DNA of 50,058 nucleotides from Promethearchaeati archaeon. Lineage in GTDB: Archaea > Asgardarchaeota > Heimdallarchaeia > JABLTI01. Where the stretch lies: assembly GCA_013166835.1 (NCBI GenBank), contig JABLTI010000008.1:1-50058 (forward strand). Reading direction: 5' to 3'. The notes beneath the pieces were generated by a model, which was not told the origin of the DNA, made no database searches, and worked only from the letters and a program-made list of their open reading frames with translations. Of this stretch, positions 8,744 through 17,203 are shown piece by piece (within the stretch, counting starts at the first letter, position 1; the number at the start of each line of letters is the position of its first letter). Made by a program: the position numbers and the translations under genes.

Positions 8744-10297
8744 TCATTTTAATTTAATGAATTCCCAGGGATATTTCTCATCAACAACACGATTTTCAAC
8801 AATACCTTCGATACTCATACCATGTTCTTTGAGTGCTCTCCTCCAACCTCCTAATCCTCCTCCCAATTTTGCAACTAATTTCAAAGGTTCAGATATTTCC
8901 TTGCCGCTAATCGATAGAATTGTTTGAATTCTTGACATTTTTGGATTTGTTATTTCACAATCTACTTTTGCGATATTTTTTATTTTGCTTTTCAATAGTT
9001 TACTTTTCGCTTGTAATTCTTTCAAAGAAAATAGTGATTTACCTTGATATCCTGTCCAAGGTTTTGGAACAAAAAATCCACATGAGAATCTTAATTTTCT
9101 TATTTTTTTTCCTGCGTTGGACATTTGTTCTGCTAATGTGGCTATCGCTTCTACATCATCTGCAGTTTCATCCGGCAATCCAAGTATGAAGTATGCCTTA
9201 ACTCGAGAGAGTCCACCTTCAGAAGCTGTCTTAACAGATTGGATAATCTCATCATCATTTACTCCTTTACATATTTGTTTTCGGAGTTTTTCAGTTCCAG
9301 CTTCCGGAGCAGTCGTAATTGTTCTTTGCTTAGCTTTTACTAATAATTTGACTAGCTTTTCTGTTATTTTATCTGCTCTAATAGATGGAAGAGAAAATGT
9401 GAGATTATCATTCAAGATATTTTCACACAAGTTTTCTAAATCTTTGTAATCTGAGATCCCTGAGCCGATGGGCGTAATTTTATTAACATTACACTCTTTA
9501 GTTCCCGCACGATATAATTCTGTAAGTTTCTCTAGTGAACGATCCCTCTTCGGTCGATTAATTCTACCAGTCAAGCAAAAAGAGCACCCACGATTGCATC
9601 CTCTCACAACTTCTAACATAAAGGATTTTCCAAATACACCGTACCAAGGATCCTCTTCCTCAACTTGTGGAATAATTTGTTTTATTGGATAGAAGTAATC
9701 GTCAATATTCCCTTTTGGTGCATATACTACAGTTTTATCCTCTTCTATTTCCGGAACCCACATCCATTCAAATTCATTCAAAACTTCCATACGATTCCTT
9801 CGGTTATTATTCCCAAGCAATCCTTCAGTCATGAATTCTTCATTTACTGGTTCTAAATCACCAATCATGAATGCATCAATAAAAGGTGACATTGGAACGG
9901 GATTCGATTGTACACACGGTCCACCAGCAATAACAAGAGGATGGTTATCATTTCTCTCGCTTGATTCAAGTGGAATATTTGATCTCTCTAATATTTCGAG
10001 TACATTCGTAAAATCATCTTCATATTGTAATGTAAAAGCAATAACATCCATTTCTCTTAAAGGTCGATCAGACTCAAGTGTATATGGTTCCACTGTTTTT
10101 TTGAGTGGAAGAAATGTTCGCTCACATGCTACTCCCTCATATGAATTCCATAGTCGATAAATTAACTGCAAACCAAGTGAAGCCATACCTGCTCGATAAT
10201 TATTGGGATAACAAAAAGCGATTTTTAAATTCATTTGTGAAAGGTCTTTTTTAACAGCATTGATTTCCTCTATATGAGCTTCAACCAGTTTACTCAC
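8744..10297 (-). CDS. radical SAM protein with N-terminal B12-binding-like domain
   Basis: Residues ~20-150 resemble a cobalamin-binding-type Rossmann domain (LKIAFCYPNNYRAGMASLGLQ, VIAGGPCVQSNP). The radical SAM motif is C234-NRG-C238-SF-C241, followed by ITPIGSGISDYKDLE, TITTAPEAGTEKLRKQI and AYFILGLPDET, typical of this large archaeal family. About 517 residues. The reaction is unknown; relatives act as methyltransferases or methylthiotransferases. It ends the minus-strand run behind the glmU-like gene with an 8-bp gap, suggesting cotranscription with glmM. Confidence 0.82.
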   Translation of the reverse strand: MSKLVEAHIEEINAVKKDLSQMNLKIAFCYPNNYRAGMASLGLQLIYRLWNSYEGVACERTFLPLKKTVEPYTLESDRPLREMDVIAFTLQYEDDFTNVLEILERSNIPLESSERNDNHPLVIAGGPCVQSNPVPMSPFIDAFMIGDLEPVNEEFMTEGLLGNNNRRNRMEVLNEFEWMWVPEIEEDKTVVYAPKGNIDDYFYPIKQIIPQVEEEDPWYGVFGKSFMLEVVRGCNRGCSFCLTGRINRPKRDRSLEKLTELYRAGTKECNVNKITPIGSGISDYKDLENLCENILNDNLTFSLPSIRADKITEKLVKLLVKAKQRTITTAPEAGTEKLRKQICKGVNDDEIIQSVKTASEGGLSRVKAYFILGLPDETADDVEAIATLAEQMSNAGKKIRKLRFSCGFFVPKPWTGYQGKSLFSLKELQAKSKLLKSKIKNIAKVDCEITNPKMSRIQTILSISGKEISEPLKLVAKLGGGLGGWRRALKEHGMSIEGIVENRVVDEKYPWEFIKLK

Positions 10298-10305
10298 TGT
10301 TTTCC

Positions 10306-11568
10306 CTAACCTTTCTTCTTCTTTTTAGGTTCAACAATCCATTTTTGTGAGCTTGTTTCTTGGGTTATGTGTACGAAAAGATTCGATCCTATATTTCTAT
10401 TAACAATTACTCCAGTTCCAATAGCTGAATTATTACCAACTATTACCCCTGGCATAAAAAAGACATCAATAGCAGTTTTCACATTATCACCCATAATAAC
10501 TCCTATTTTTCTTCTCCTAGTTGATGTTACTTTCCCATCTACTTCGGCTTTGACTGTTTTATCATCTAATCTTAGATTACCAGTTATTGTTCCTGCTCCA
10601 AAATTACAGTCTATTCCTATGATGGAATCCCCGACATATGATAGATGAGCAATATGTGTTCCATCAAAAACAATAGTATTTTTTAACTCACAACCATTCC
10701 CGATTCTTACTTTGTTACCTAAAGAGACTCCTTTTCTAATGTAGCAATTTGGGCCTATGTTACAATTTTTTCCAATTGCTAATGGTCCTTCTAAATAACT
10801 TCCAGCACGGATTCTTGTTCCTTCTCCAATGGAAACTTTCCCGATGATTGTAGCTCCTTTCTCAATGGTTCCTTCTTTACTCTCTTCAATATTGTTAATT
10901 AGAACTTGATTTGCATCTAAAAGATTCCATAAGTAGTTTATCTGCCAAAACTCCATTTTTTCCTCTTCAAAAACCAAAGTTTGTGTTAAACTTCTGGTTT
11001 GATTCCTGACTTTGGTAAGGATATCATTTACACATTTCGCGTTTAGAGTGCTCGAATCCAAGAACTTCTTATCAAAATAACCTAATCCAAGACATTCTTT
11101 CTTTTCATCATCATTTTCTACTAAAGCTATTTTTCCTGTTCCCTCAGCTTTTCCCATAAACTCATCCAAGAATGCTGAACTAAAAATAACGTTTCCATCT
11201 AACCAGATAGAATTCTTTGTTAGTAATCCCTCATGTAAAGTGTCCTGTAATTCTTTGGTTATGCCTTTAACAGGATCAAAATCGATGATTGTGAAAGGAC
11301 CTATCTCATTAATAGGAGCACTAACCTCTTGATAATCTCTAAGGGCATCATACAATAATTTTCGATCATCTTTATCAGCTAGTAATATTACCTTTTCAAC
11401 CCCATGGTTTTTGCCAATTTCATAGAACCATTCAGCTATGGTTTTACCTGCTACTTGAAACAGTGCTGCAGGTCGATTCTCAACCAAAGGAAATAATTGC
11501 TTATTCTTTATTTGAGAAATGAAAACTATCATTGAATGTTTATTTTTAGTTTCAGCCAATATAATCAA
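10306..11568 (-). CDS. GlmU-like left-handed beta-helix acetyltransferase with degenerate nucleotidyltransferase domain
   Basis: The C-terminal ~200 residues are hexapeptide repeats (left-handed beta helix) with the acetyltransferase signature HLSYVGDSIIG then FGAGTITGNLR, where the His aligns with the catalytic base of GlmU; it should transfer acetyl from acetyl-CoA to a hexosamine 1-phosphate. The N-terminal ~220 residues align with sugar-phosphate nucleotidyltransferases, but the usual GxGTRL..P..K is replaced by SQIKNKQLFPLVENRPAALF. The glycine-rich loop, the Arg and the catalytic Lys are missing. Located 8 bp after glmM, which makes the hexosamine 1-phosphate substrate. Nucleotidyl transfer must then be done elsewhere. 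Confidence 0.8.
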   Translation of the reverse strand: MIILAETKNKHSMIVFISQIKNKQLFPLVENRPAALFQVAGKTIAEWFYEIGKNHGVEKVILLADKDDRKLLYDALRDYQEVSAPINEIGPFTIIDFDPVKGITKELQDTLHEGLLTKNSIWLDGNVIFSSAFLDEFMGKAEGTGKIALVENDDEKKECLGLGYFDKKFLDSSTLNAKCVNDILTKVRNQTRSLTQTLVFEEEKMEFWQINYLWNLLDANQVLINNIEESKEGTIEKGATIIGKVSIGEGTRIRAGSYLEGPLAIGKNCNIGPNCYIRKGVSLGNKVRIGNGCELKNTIVFDGTHIAHLSYVGDSIIGIDCNFGAGTITGNLRLDDKTVKAEVDGKVTSTRRRKIGVIMGDNVKTAIDVFFMPGVIVGNNSAIGTGVIVNRNIGSNLFVHITQETSSQKWIVEPKKKKKG

Positions 11569-11576
11569 GCCAACCT

Positions 11577-12968
11577 TTATTTCTGAGCTTTTTTAATCTC
11601 TTGTTCTACAATCTTGGAATAATTTTCTAATCTTTCTTCTGATTCTTTCTTAGTCATCGCTTGTGAAGTTACTCGGAAGTAGGGTTCTGTACCGCTTGGA
11701 CGAATTAGCACCCAGCTATCATCCTCAAAATTAAGTCGTAATCCATCCATTTTAAGGATGTCCTTAAAATCATCTTTTGCAGTTAATTTCTTATCTAATG
11801 CTTTTAGAACCACTTGTTTCAGTTCATTTTCACAACTTATTTTTACTCTATTAACTGGAAAATCCTCTACTGAATCAACCAACTTGTAAAGTGGTCCACT
11901 ATCCACGACCCATTCAAGAATTTTCAAGCCAGTGAGAGGTCCATCAGGGCATAAATGATATTTAGGGTGTATCCATGCACCACAAGGTTCCCCGCCAAAG
12001 ATTGCTTTTTCTTCAGCAACCATGTTTCCTATAGCAACGTCTCCTACTTTAGTACGTTTTACTTTCCCACCCGCTTCTACAACTAGTTTATCTATTAACA
12101 TAGATGCATCAACATGAGTTATTACAAGTCCTTTGCCAGAATTTTGTTCAACAACATACTTGGCATAAAGTGCAATTAATACATCTTGTGGCACATATCT
12201 ACCTTTTTCATCCACAGCAACGCATCTATCTGCATCTCCATCATATGCTAAACCTATTGTTTTATTTTCACTTTTCTCTGCTTGTTTTTTCACTGAATCA
12301 ATGAGTTGCGTAAGATTTTTTGCTTCAGGTTCTGAAGGTCTTACTGAGAATGTGGGATCAAACATTCCATTTATTGAAATCAAATTAATCCCAAGTTCTT
12401 GATAGGTATTGTAAATGGTTTCACAAGCAGCTCCTCCACCAGGATCAGCTATAACTGATTTGAAAACACTAAAATCTACATCTACTACAGCATCTAATAA
12501 CATTTCATTATATAATTCTGAACCTAAAATTTCAACATCTGCACCAAATTTCTCCCAAGGTTGGATTGGTAAATCATTATTAGCAATTGCTTCCTCTATT
12601 TTTGCCTCATCAATAGGTGATAATCCCATGCTTGTTTTATCAAAGACCTTTATTCCATTATATTCTGCGGGATTGTGTGAAGCTGTTAACATAACTCCTG
12701 CACATGCATTTGTTTTATGTGTATGATAAGCTAGAGCAGGAGTTGGCATAATTCCCTTTCGCTCAATGCTGCTGCCACCAGAAATAAGACCTGAACAAAT
12801 TGCATGTTCTAACATTGGTCCGCTTGATCGAGGATCTCGAGCAACAATAACATTAGATTCTGCATTCTGACAAATAGCATTGCTTATTGCTAATCCTACT
12901 TTAACCACGAAATTTGGCGGGAGTTCAGAGACTTTGCGACGAATACCTGATGTGCTGAAAAGCTTCAT
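11577..12968 (-). CDS. glmM: phosphoglucosamine mutase / phosphohexomutase
   Basis: Interconverts glucosamine 6-phosphate and glucosamine 1-phosphate (or the mannose/glucose equivalents). All four domain motifs are present: phosphoserine loop TASHNP (S97), Mg-binding DGDADR (243-248), sugar-binding GGEPCGAW and phosphate-binding RPSGTEPYFRV. Length 463 is normal. It heads a minus-strand run with the GlmU-like acetyltransferase, favouring amino-sugar over mannose metabolism; substrate preference is an inference from context. The ATG at 12968 fits the family N-terminus (MKLFSTSGIRRKV). Confidence 0.9.
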   Translation of the reverse strand: MKLFSTSGIRRKVSELPPNFVVKVGLAISNAICQNAESNVIVARDPRSSGPMLEHAICSGLISGGSSIERKGIMPTPALAYHTHKTNACAGVMLTASHNPAEYNGIKVFDKTSMGLSPIDEAKIEEAIANNDLPIQPWEKFGADVEILGSELYNEMLLDAVVDVDFSVFKSVIADPGGGAACETIYNTYQELGINLISINGMFDPTFSVRPSEPEAKNLTQLIDSVKKQAEKSENKTIGLAYDGDADRCVAVDEKGRYVPQDVLIALYAKYVVEQNSGKGLVITHVDASMLIDKLVVEAGGKVKRTKVGDVAIGNMVAEEKAIFGGEPCGAWIHPKYHLCPDGPLTGLKILEWVVDSGPLYKLVDSVEDFPVNRVKISCENELKQVVLKALDKKLTAKDDFKDILKMDGLRLNFEDDSWVLIRPSGTEPYFRVTSQAMTKKESEERLENYSKIVEQEIKKAQK

Positions 12969-13075
12969 TTAAATTCAATCCATTAATCTAGCGTTAATAG
13001 TTCTACTGTAGAAATCACAATAAACAAGCAATTCAAAAATTTATCTTTAGAAATAGCATTTAGAAGAAAAGAAAA

Positions 13076-13113
13076 CAAAAAAAGAGGGGTTATCCTCGCA
13101 TTTTCATGCGAGG
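13076..13113 (-). terminator. hairpin terminator behind the winged-helix regulator
   Basis: An 8-bp perfect stem (CCTCGCAT 13094-13101 with ATGCGAGG 13106-13113, loop TTTC) is followed on the minus strand by an AACCCC spacer and T-rich tracts. It lies 53 bp beyond the regulator stop and before the glmM promoter region. Confidence 0.6.
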
Positions 13114-13165
13114 CATATTTAACCATCTTGAATAGTGAACAAAGTTAATTAAGTTGACCGAAATT

Positions 13166-13399
13166 TTAACCTGTTTCTACGAAATATTTTGATGAACGCA
13201 TATCAAGTAGGTAAGGTGCCTTTTTGACTAGGCCCTCTTTCGTTAAACGTTTTAAGGCATATCTAACAGTTCTAGGTGCGAGATCGCACTTTTGAATTAA
13301 ATCCTTTGAAGTTAAAGGTCCTTGCTCAGATAAGAGTGTGTAAATCGCTCTTGCTGATGGGGGTAATTGTTCTGCGACAGTCAGCATATTAATAGTCAT
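13166..13399 (-). CDS. small winged helix-turn-helix transcriptional regulator
   Basis: A single winged-helix domain of ~77 residues: LPPSARAIYTLLSEQGPLT, SKDLIQKCDLAPRTVRYALKRL (recognition helix) and EGLVKKAPYLLDMRSSKYF (wing). It resembles MarR/ArsR-type or TFE-like archaeal wHTH proteins. The TATA box at 13427-13434 predicts transcription start at ~13404, so the ATG at 13399 is chosen (leaderless) over a TTG two codons earlier. It is divergent from the membrane gene at 13828, and the three inverted repeats between them are candidate operators. Confidence 0.8.
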   Translation of the reverse strand: MTINMLTVAEQLPPSARAIYTLLSEQGPLTSKDLIQKCDLAPRTVRYALKRLTKEGLVKKAPYLLDMRSSKYFVETG

Positions 13400-13426
13400 C
13401 TCCAAGAAGAAAGAGCATTCATTTCA

Positions 13427-13434
13427 ATATAAAA
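13427..13434 (-). promoter_or_regulatory. TATA box of the winged-helix regulator gene
   Basis: Minus-strand TTTTATAT centred about 30 nt before the ATG at 13399. Confidence 0.55.
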
Positions 13435-13525
13435 GAACTCTGAAGAATTCTTACCTTACATCTAGTAAAGTTCTTCCGTGTTCTAGCAAATCTATCCGCA
13501 TAATTTTCTTCGAATCTTTGCCTCT

Positions 13526-13545
13526 ATTCCGTTTTTTCACGGAAT
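13526..13545. repeat. inverted repeat 1
   Basis: ATTCCGT / ACGGAAT, a perfect 7-bp stem with a 6-nt loop of TTTTTC. Confidence 0.6.
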
Positions 13546-13569
13546 TTCATAACTCTTTCTTATTTTTCC

Positions 13570-13600
13570 ACGATTTATGCTGTAAAACAGCCGAAATCGT
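13570..13600. repeat. inverted repeat 2
   Basis: Outer 7-bp stem ACGATTT / AAATCGT, a 2x2 internal loop, then an inner 5-bp stem GCTGT / ACAGC with an AAA loop: a well-formed two-part hairpin. Confidence 0.65.
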
Positions 13601-13615
13601 TTCTATGGTTTTTAT

Positions 13616-13646
13616 ATTCGATCAAATAGTAGCTATTTTATCGAAT
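13616..13646. repeat. inverted repeat 3
   Basis: Outer 7-bp stem ATTCGAT / ATCGAAT, one C/T mismatch, then an inner 6-bp stem AAATAG / CTATTT around a TAG loop. Confidence 0.65.
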
Positions 13647-13827
13647 GATAATCGCTCTTGTTTTATTGTTGGAGTGTTTTGTATTTAAATGCCAATAATA
13701 TCTAGAATGGTATTTATTTGGAGAAGGATAAAATTCAAAGAAATGTTAAGATATATATGGCAGTAGCGATATATTATTACTGTAATTAATTGTTGGAATT
13801 ATTACAAATACAAAAAGGTAGTCAAAA

Positions 13828-14310
13828 TTGGTAGAGGAAGAAAATCTTCGAGATAGTATGGCTTTTAAAGAATATTCAACAGGCGAGAGATCTAAGATCA
13901 AACATCCTTGGATTACAATCGTTATTTCGGGTATTCTCGTGTCAGTAGCTATGGTTTTAACAAATTTGTTAGCTGTAGCATTGCATGCAAATCCGTTTTC
14001 TTTTAATCTTATCCTGGGTTTATATGGAATTCCAGCTGGTTTTGCTTGTGCTTGGAAAAATAAAACTCTTAGTGCTATCACATCTTTAAGGTATTCTTCT
14101 TATAGTGCATTGATTGCAACAGCTACATATTTCCTTATAAGTTTGATAATGTTATTGATTTCTCCAACGAATGCTGTAGGGGCAATTCTAAGTATAGGTT
14201 CGTTAGTAATTGCTTGTTTAATATTAGCTGTATTCTTTATTTGTGTAACTTTTGCAGCCGGTGCAATGGTTGGAACGATCGCTCTAGGCGTTAGAGATAG
14301 CAAAGGCTGA
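13828..14310 (+). CDS. four-TM membrane protein of unknown function
   Basis: About 25 polar N-terminal residues are followed by four hydrophobic segments (near residues 27-50, 55-70, 90-112 and 118-150) and a short charged tail. There are no conserved catalytic residues. The start is TTG at 13828, preceded by AAAGGTAG ten nt upstream. It is divergent from the winged-helix regulator, which may control it. A 7-bp hairpin follows the stop. Confidence 0.65.
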   Translation: MVEEENLRDSMAFKEYSTGERSKIKHPWITIVISGILVSVAMVLTNLLAVALHANPFSFNLILGLYGIPAGFACAWKNKTLSAITSLRYSSYSALIATATYFLISLIMLLISPTNAVGAILSIGSLVIACLILAVFFICVTFAAGAMVGTIALGVRDSKG

Positions 14311-14330
14311 ATCATTTTTCAAATCACTTT

Positions 14331-14348
14331 TCGCTCAATTATGAGCGA
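14331..14348 (+). terminator. hairpin after the 160-residue membrane gene
   Basis: TCGCTCA / TGAGCGA, a perfect 7-bp stem with a 4-nt loop. No T-tract follows, so it may instead be an mRNA 3'-end structure or an operator for the next gene. Confidence 0.4.
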
Positions 14349-14422
14349 TAAAATTAAGTATTATGTAATTTATTTGATTTTAGAATTATTAATTTCTTAG
14401 TTTATAATTTGGAAGTGAAATA

Positions 14423-14812
14423 ATGACTCCAAAGAAGAAAAAGAGCTCTCAAACTCGCAAAAGAAGATATGGTACTTGGTTTTTGGTTGGACAAGTCCTC
14501 ATTATCGTTGGTGCTGCTTTAATTATTGCTGCAGCAATAATAGACATAATTAATGGACTAGGATCACCGAATGATTATTGGGAATCTTACACTTTCGGTC
14601 AATTAAATCCTATAGTGGGTGTTGTTATAGCTTTTGTAGCTGCAGTAGCGATTCTCTGGCTTGCTATTGATAAACGAGCGTACTACGGATTAAATCTCTA
14701 TCTTTATGCTGTAATTATCATTATCCTTGCTTGTCTTGCAGGAAATGTCGGAGCATTAGTTTGTATGATTGGTGCACTAGTAATAATTTTCTATCGGATA
14801 TCTCGAGATTGA
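14423..14812 (+). CDS. small membrane protein (three or four TM) of unknown function
   Basis: 129 residues with a strongly basic N-terminus (KKKKSSQTRKRR) followed by hydrophobic segments near 18-42, 60-80, 88-108 and 108-126. By the positive-inside rule the N-terminus is cytoplasmic. No family was recognised. The next membrane gene starts 13 bp after its stop, so the two are probably cotranscribed. Confidence 0.6.
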   Translation: MTPKKKKSSQTRKRRYGTWFLVGQVLIIVGAALIIAAAIIDIINGLGSPNDYWESYTFGQLNPIVGVVIAFVAAVAILWLAIDKRAYYGLNLYLYAVIIIILACLAGNVGALVCMIGALVIIFYRISRD

Positions 14813-14825
14813 ATTCTGAGAAAGG

Positions 14826-15374
14826 ATGAGTTTTATGCCCTCTAAGAGATCCAAAAGGAAAGCAAAGCTAAGTACAGGTACAAAAGAAAATATTGATACA
14901 ATTATTACTGAATTATCAATTATTATAGGCCGAAAAGGCTGGCCTAAAGATGAACCAGGAAAAGTACTTGGTGATGCTTTCAAAAATGTAGATACTCACA
15001 TAGCTGCCGTTTCTTTAGCGGTACCTGAAGTTGACCCATTGTGGTATGAATCAGGAGCAAGAGAGGCTTTCCTAAAAATAAGACGAAATAGAAAAAGAGC
15101 AATCGGATTTTTGATTACTATTGCAGTTATTATTGCCCTTGTTGTCCTAGCAAGTGCTATCGTAGCTGTCCTTTTGATATCTGATTGGTATAAGTGGATT
15201 ATACTTCTCGGAGCTGCTTTAGTTTTATTTCTGGGTTCTTCGAGTATTCCGAAATATATTATGGGTCCATATATGGTGAAAAAGGATTTACAAATTCCTG
15301 AAAAATTCAATTCGGAATGTGTTCTGATAAATAAATTTGTAAAAGATCTTATTCAACTCAGGAGAAAATCTTGA
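14826..15374 (+). CDS. two-TM membrane protein of unknown function
   Basis: 182 residues. A charged cytoplasmic-looking N-terminal half (basic start, then helix with KAFLKIRRNRKRA-like ending near residue 95) precedes two closely spaced membrane segments (near 95-118 and 122-142), then a polar tail of ~40 residues. GAAAGGATGAG surrounds the start, with an SD-like AAAGGA. No catalytic motif was seen. A strong hairpin with poly-T overlaps its stop codon. Confidence 0.6.
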   Translation: MSFMPSKRSKRKAKLSTGTKENIDTIITELSIIIGRKGWPKDEPGKVLGDAFKNVDTHIAAVSLAVPEVDPLWYESGAREAFLKIRRNRKRAIGFLITIAVIIALVVLASAIVAVLLISDWYKWIILLGAALVLFLGSSSIPKYIMGPYMVKKDLQIPEKFNSECVLINKFVKDLIQLRRKS

Positions 15375-15399
15375 ATTTCTCCTAACAGTCTTTTTTTTT
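15360..15399 (+). terminator. intrinsic-type terminator
   Basis: An 8-bp stem AGGAGAAA (15360-15367) / TTTCTCCT (15376-15383) overlaps the stop codon. It is followed by a run of nine T from 15391, which closes the three-membrane-protein run before the DA1-like gene. Confidence 0.7.
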
Positions 15400-15507
15400 C
15401 CCTCTAATTTCTTGCTCATATAGAAAGTCTTTTTCGATTGAATGACAAAGTTATCATAGAACAAAAAACCATTATGAAATGAACTGCTAAGTGAGGTGTA
15501 AATTTAG

Positions 15508-16752
15508 ATGGTTTCTGTAGGTGTTATTAAAGTCAAATGCGATGCTTGTAGAGAAATCATCAAAGGAAAGTATATTCATTTCTCAGACGGTTCAATTTTT
15601 TGTAATGAATGTTTTCATTATCTCCCGAAATGTATTAGCTGTAAAAAACCTATCATTGGTGGCGAAGATAGCTCAATAGATGGTTTTTGCTCTATTTGTC
15701 ACAATAGAGCACCAAAGTGTGATATTTGTGAAAAAGCAATCATTGGTAGTTATACAAGATTTACTGATAAATCAATTTCATGCGATGACTGCATGAAGAA
15801 ATATCTAAAATGTGAACGATGCGGAAAACCAGTAGTAAGGTATACAAAAATTCGAGGAAACATTCTCTGTAGATTCTGTTTAACACACGCAACTCGTTGC
15901 CATGTTTGTAGCAATCCAATAATTGGCACATATTGGATTTTTGATAAGGATATCGTTTGCGATTATTGCTATAAAATTTATGAACGTTGTAATATGTGTG
16001 GCATACCTAGTCAATTCTTATTTACTGTACATGATAAGAAACTATGTTATATTTGTCAAGAAAAAGCTAAACGTTGTTCTGCTTGTGGTTTACCAATTGT
16101 AGGTCGATATTATTCTTACAAAACTAAGGAAGGGATATTTTGCGAACACTGTGAGCATTTAGCTCCACATTGTGATTCATGTGGACGTCCATTAGGGATT
16201 CAATATGTAGACATTTCAGATGGAAGGAAAATCTGTCTTGAATGTCAAAGAAGTGCTATAATCACAGAAGAACAACTAAATGATCTGATTAATACAGCTA
16301 ATAGTGGATTAGCAAGTTTTGGATTGAAAATAAACCATAATATTAACTACAGACTAATTTCAAGAAATCTACTAAACAAGCGAATAAAAGAAGCAGGCGT
16401 GGACATAGCTGCTGGTAAGAATCTTGGGTTATTCCAAAGAAAGGAAAACAAAATGAATATCTATATACAATCGCATTTACCTATACAACTAGCGTTAGGA
16501 ACTATTTGTCACGAAATAGCTCATGCATGGTTGTCAGAGAATGTCAGAATTGAAACACAACCACTTCATATTCGAGAAGGCTTTTGTGAATGGGTTTCTT
16601 ATAAGATACTAAAGAAATATGGTTATCATGGTCAAGCGGAATTAATACTTTCAAGAGATGACATTTATGGTCTTGGATTTCAGAAATTCTTGGAATTTGA
16701 AAAGAAAAATAGTATTCATGCACTTTTAGAATGGGCAAAAATAGTTCGTTGA
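15508..16752 (+). CDS. DA1-like protein: eight tandem zinc modules plus HExxH metallopeptidase
   Basis: Sixteen CxxC motifs fall at regular positions (11/14, 32/35, 42/45, 61/64 ... 222/225, 243/246), making eight four-cysteine modules CxxC-x16-19-CxxC, each expected to bind one zinc. They are LIM-like, but the fingers are 5-6 residues apart, not 2. The last module (CDSC...YVDISDGRKICLEC) and the following ~170 residues match the plant DA1 family C-terminus, including catalytic HEIAHAW (H335, E336, H339) and EGFCEW, with E357 a likely third zinc ligand. Plant DA1 is a ubiquitin-activated peptidase; no ubiquitin-interacting motif is visible here. No signal peptide, so cytoplasmic. SD GAGGTG precedes the ATG. 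Substrate unknown. Confidence 0.85.
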   Translation: MVSVGVIKVKCDACREIIKGKYIHFSDGSIFCNECFHYLPKCISCKKPIIGGEDSSIDGFCSICHNRAPKCDICEKAIIGSYTRFTDKSISCDDCMKKYLKCERCGKPVVRYTKIRGNILCRFCLTHATRCHVCSNPIIGTYWIFDKDIVCDYCYKIYERCNMCGIPSQFLFTVHDKKLCYICQEKAKRCSACGLPIVGRYYSYKTKEGIFCEHCEHLAPHCDSCGRPLGIQYVDISDGRKICLECQRSAIITEEQLNDLINTANSGLASFGLKINHNINYRLISRNLLNKRIKEAGVDIAAGKNLGLFQRKENKMNIYIQSHLPIQLALGTICHEIAHAWLSENVRIETQPLHIREGFCEWVSYKILKKYGYHGQAELILSRDDIYGLGFQKFLEFEKKNSIHALLEWAKIVR

Positions 16753-16774
16753 TTTTGAGAGAATATGCATTAAT

Positions 16775-17152
16775 TTACTCAAAAAAACCACTTTCAATTA
16801 ATTCCCCAAATGGATCTTTATTTACTACTACATAAAGAAATACTTCATATCCTAATTCTTCAAGAAAGATTCTCTCTCGGTTATAAAATTCCGGTACTCC
16901 TTCCAGCTTGTCAATTTTTTCTACCGTTTTTTGCGGGACCTCAAAAATCTCAATATGGATTTTATTCACTTTCTCAGATGGAAAGAGAAGAGGGAAACCA
17001 CCGTCAGAATACATTTGATAAGGAAGTTGAACTAATCCTCGAAAAATTGGTTTCCTAGGGTTTAGGTAGTAAAAATAATTTGGAAAATTTTCTTTTAGAG
17101 TTCCATACACTGCAAGCAGAAAGATTTCCTCATTATTCCCCTGATTATTCAT
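16775..17152 (-). CDS. gamma-glutamylcyclotransferase-fold (GGCT/AIG2-like) protein
   Basis: The 125-residue protein starts its fold with LAVYGTLKENFPNYFYYL (the YGTL phosphate-binding-like loop of the family). It continues with GGFPLLFPSEK and EIFEVPQKTVEKIDKLEGVPEFYNRERI, typical of AIG2/GGCT proteins, which release 5-oxoproline from gamma-glutamyl compounds. Whether the catalytic Glu is present cannot be fixed by eye. Convergent with the DA1-like gene, 22 bp apart. Confidence 0.8.
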   Translation of the reverse strand: MNNQGNNEEIFLLAVYGTLKENFPNYFYYLNPRKPIFRGLVQLPYQMYSDGGFPLLFPSEKVNKIHIEIFEVPQKTVEKIDKLEGVPEFYNRERIFLEELGYEVFLYVVVNKDPFGELIESGFFE

Positions 17153-17203
17153 TGGAATTTCCCCAATAGGATTAATTGTTATTTCTAGCTTTTTCGTTTT
17201 TCT

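Larger units (their letters stand above)
13406..13827. other. 422-bp gene-free stretch with three inverted repeats
   Basis: No credible coding frame on either strand. It holds the regulator promoter at one end, three inverted repeats (13526-13545, 13570-13600, 13616-13646) in the middle and an AT-rich probable promoter for the membrane gene near 13740-13800. It could be a divergent operator region or an unannotated structured RNA. Confidence 0.6.

Noticed and set aside
8721..10160. Several plus-strand open frames over the B12-type radical SAM gene
   Set aside because: They are shadows of a strongly supported minus-strand gene and show no domain motifs.
15508..16260. Canonical LIM domains
   Set aside because: LIM needs two residues between its two fingers and often a His ligand; here the spacing is 5-6 and all ligands are Cys, so LIM-like is the safer name.
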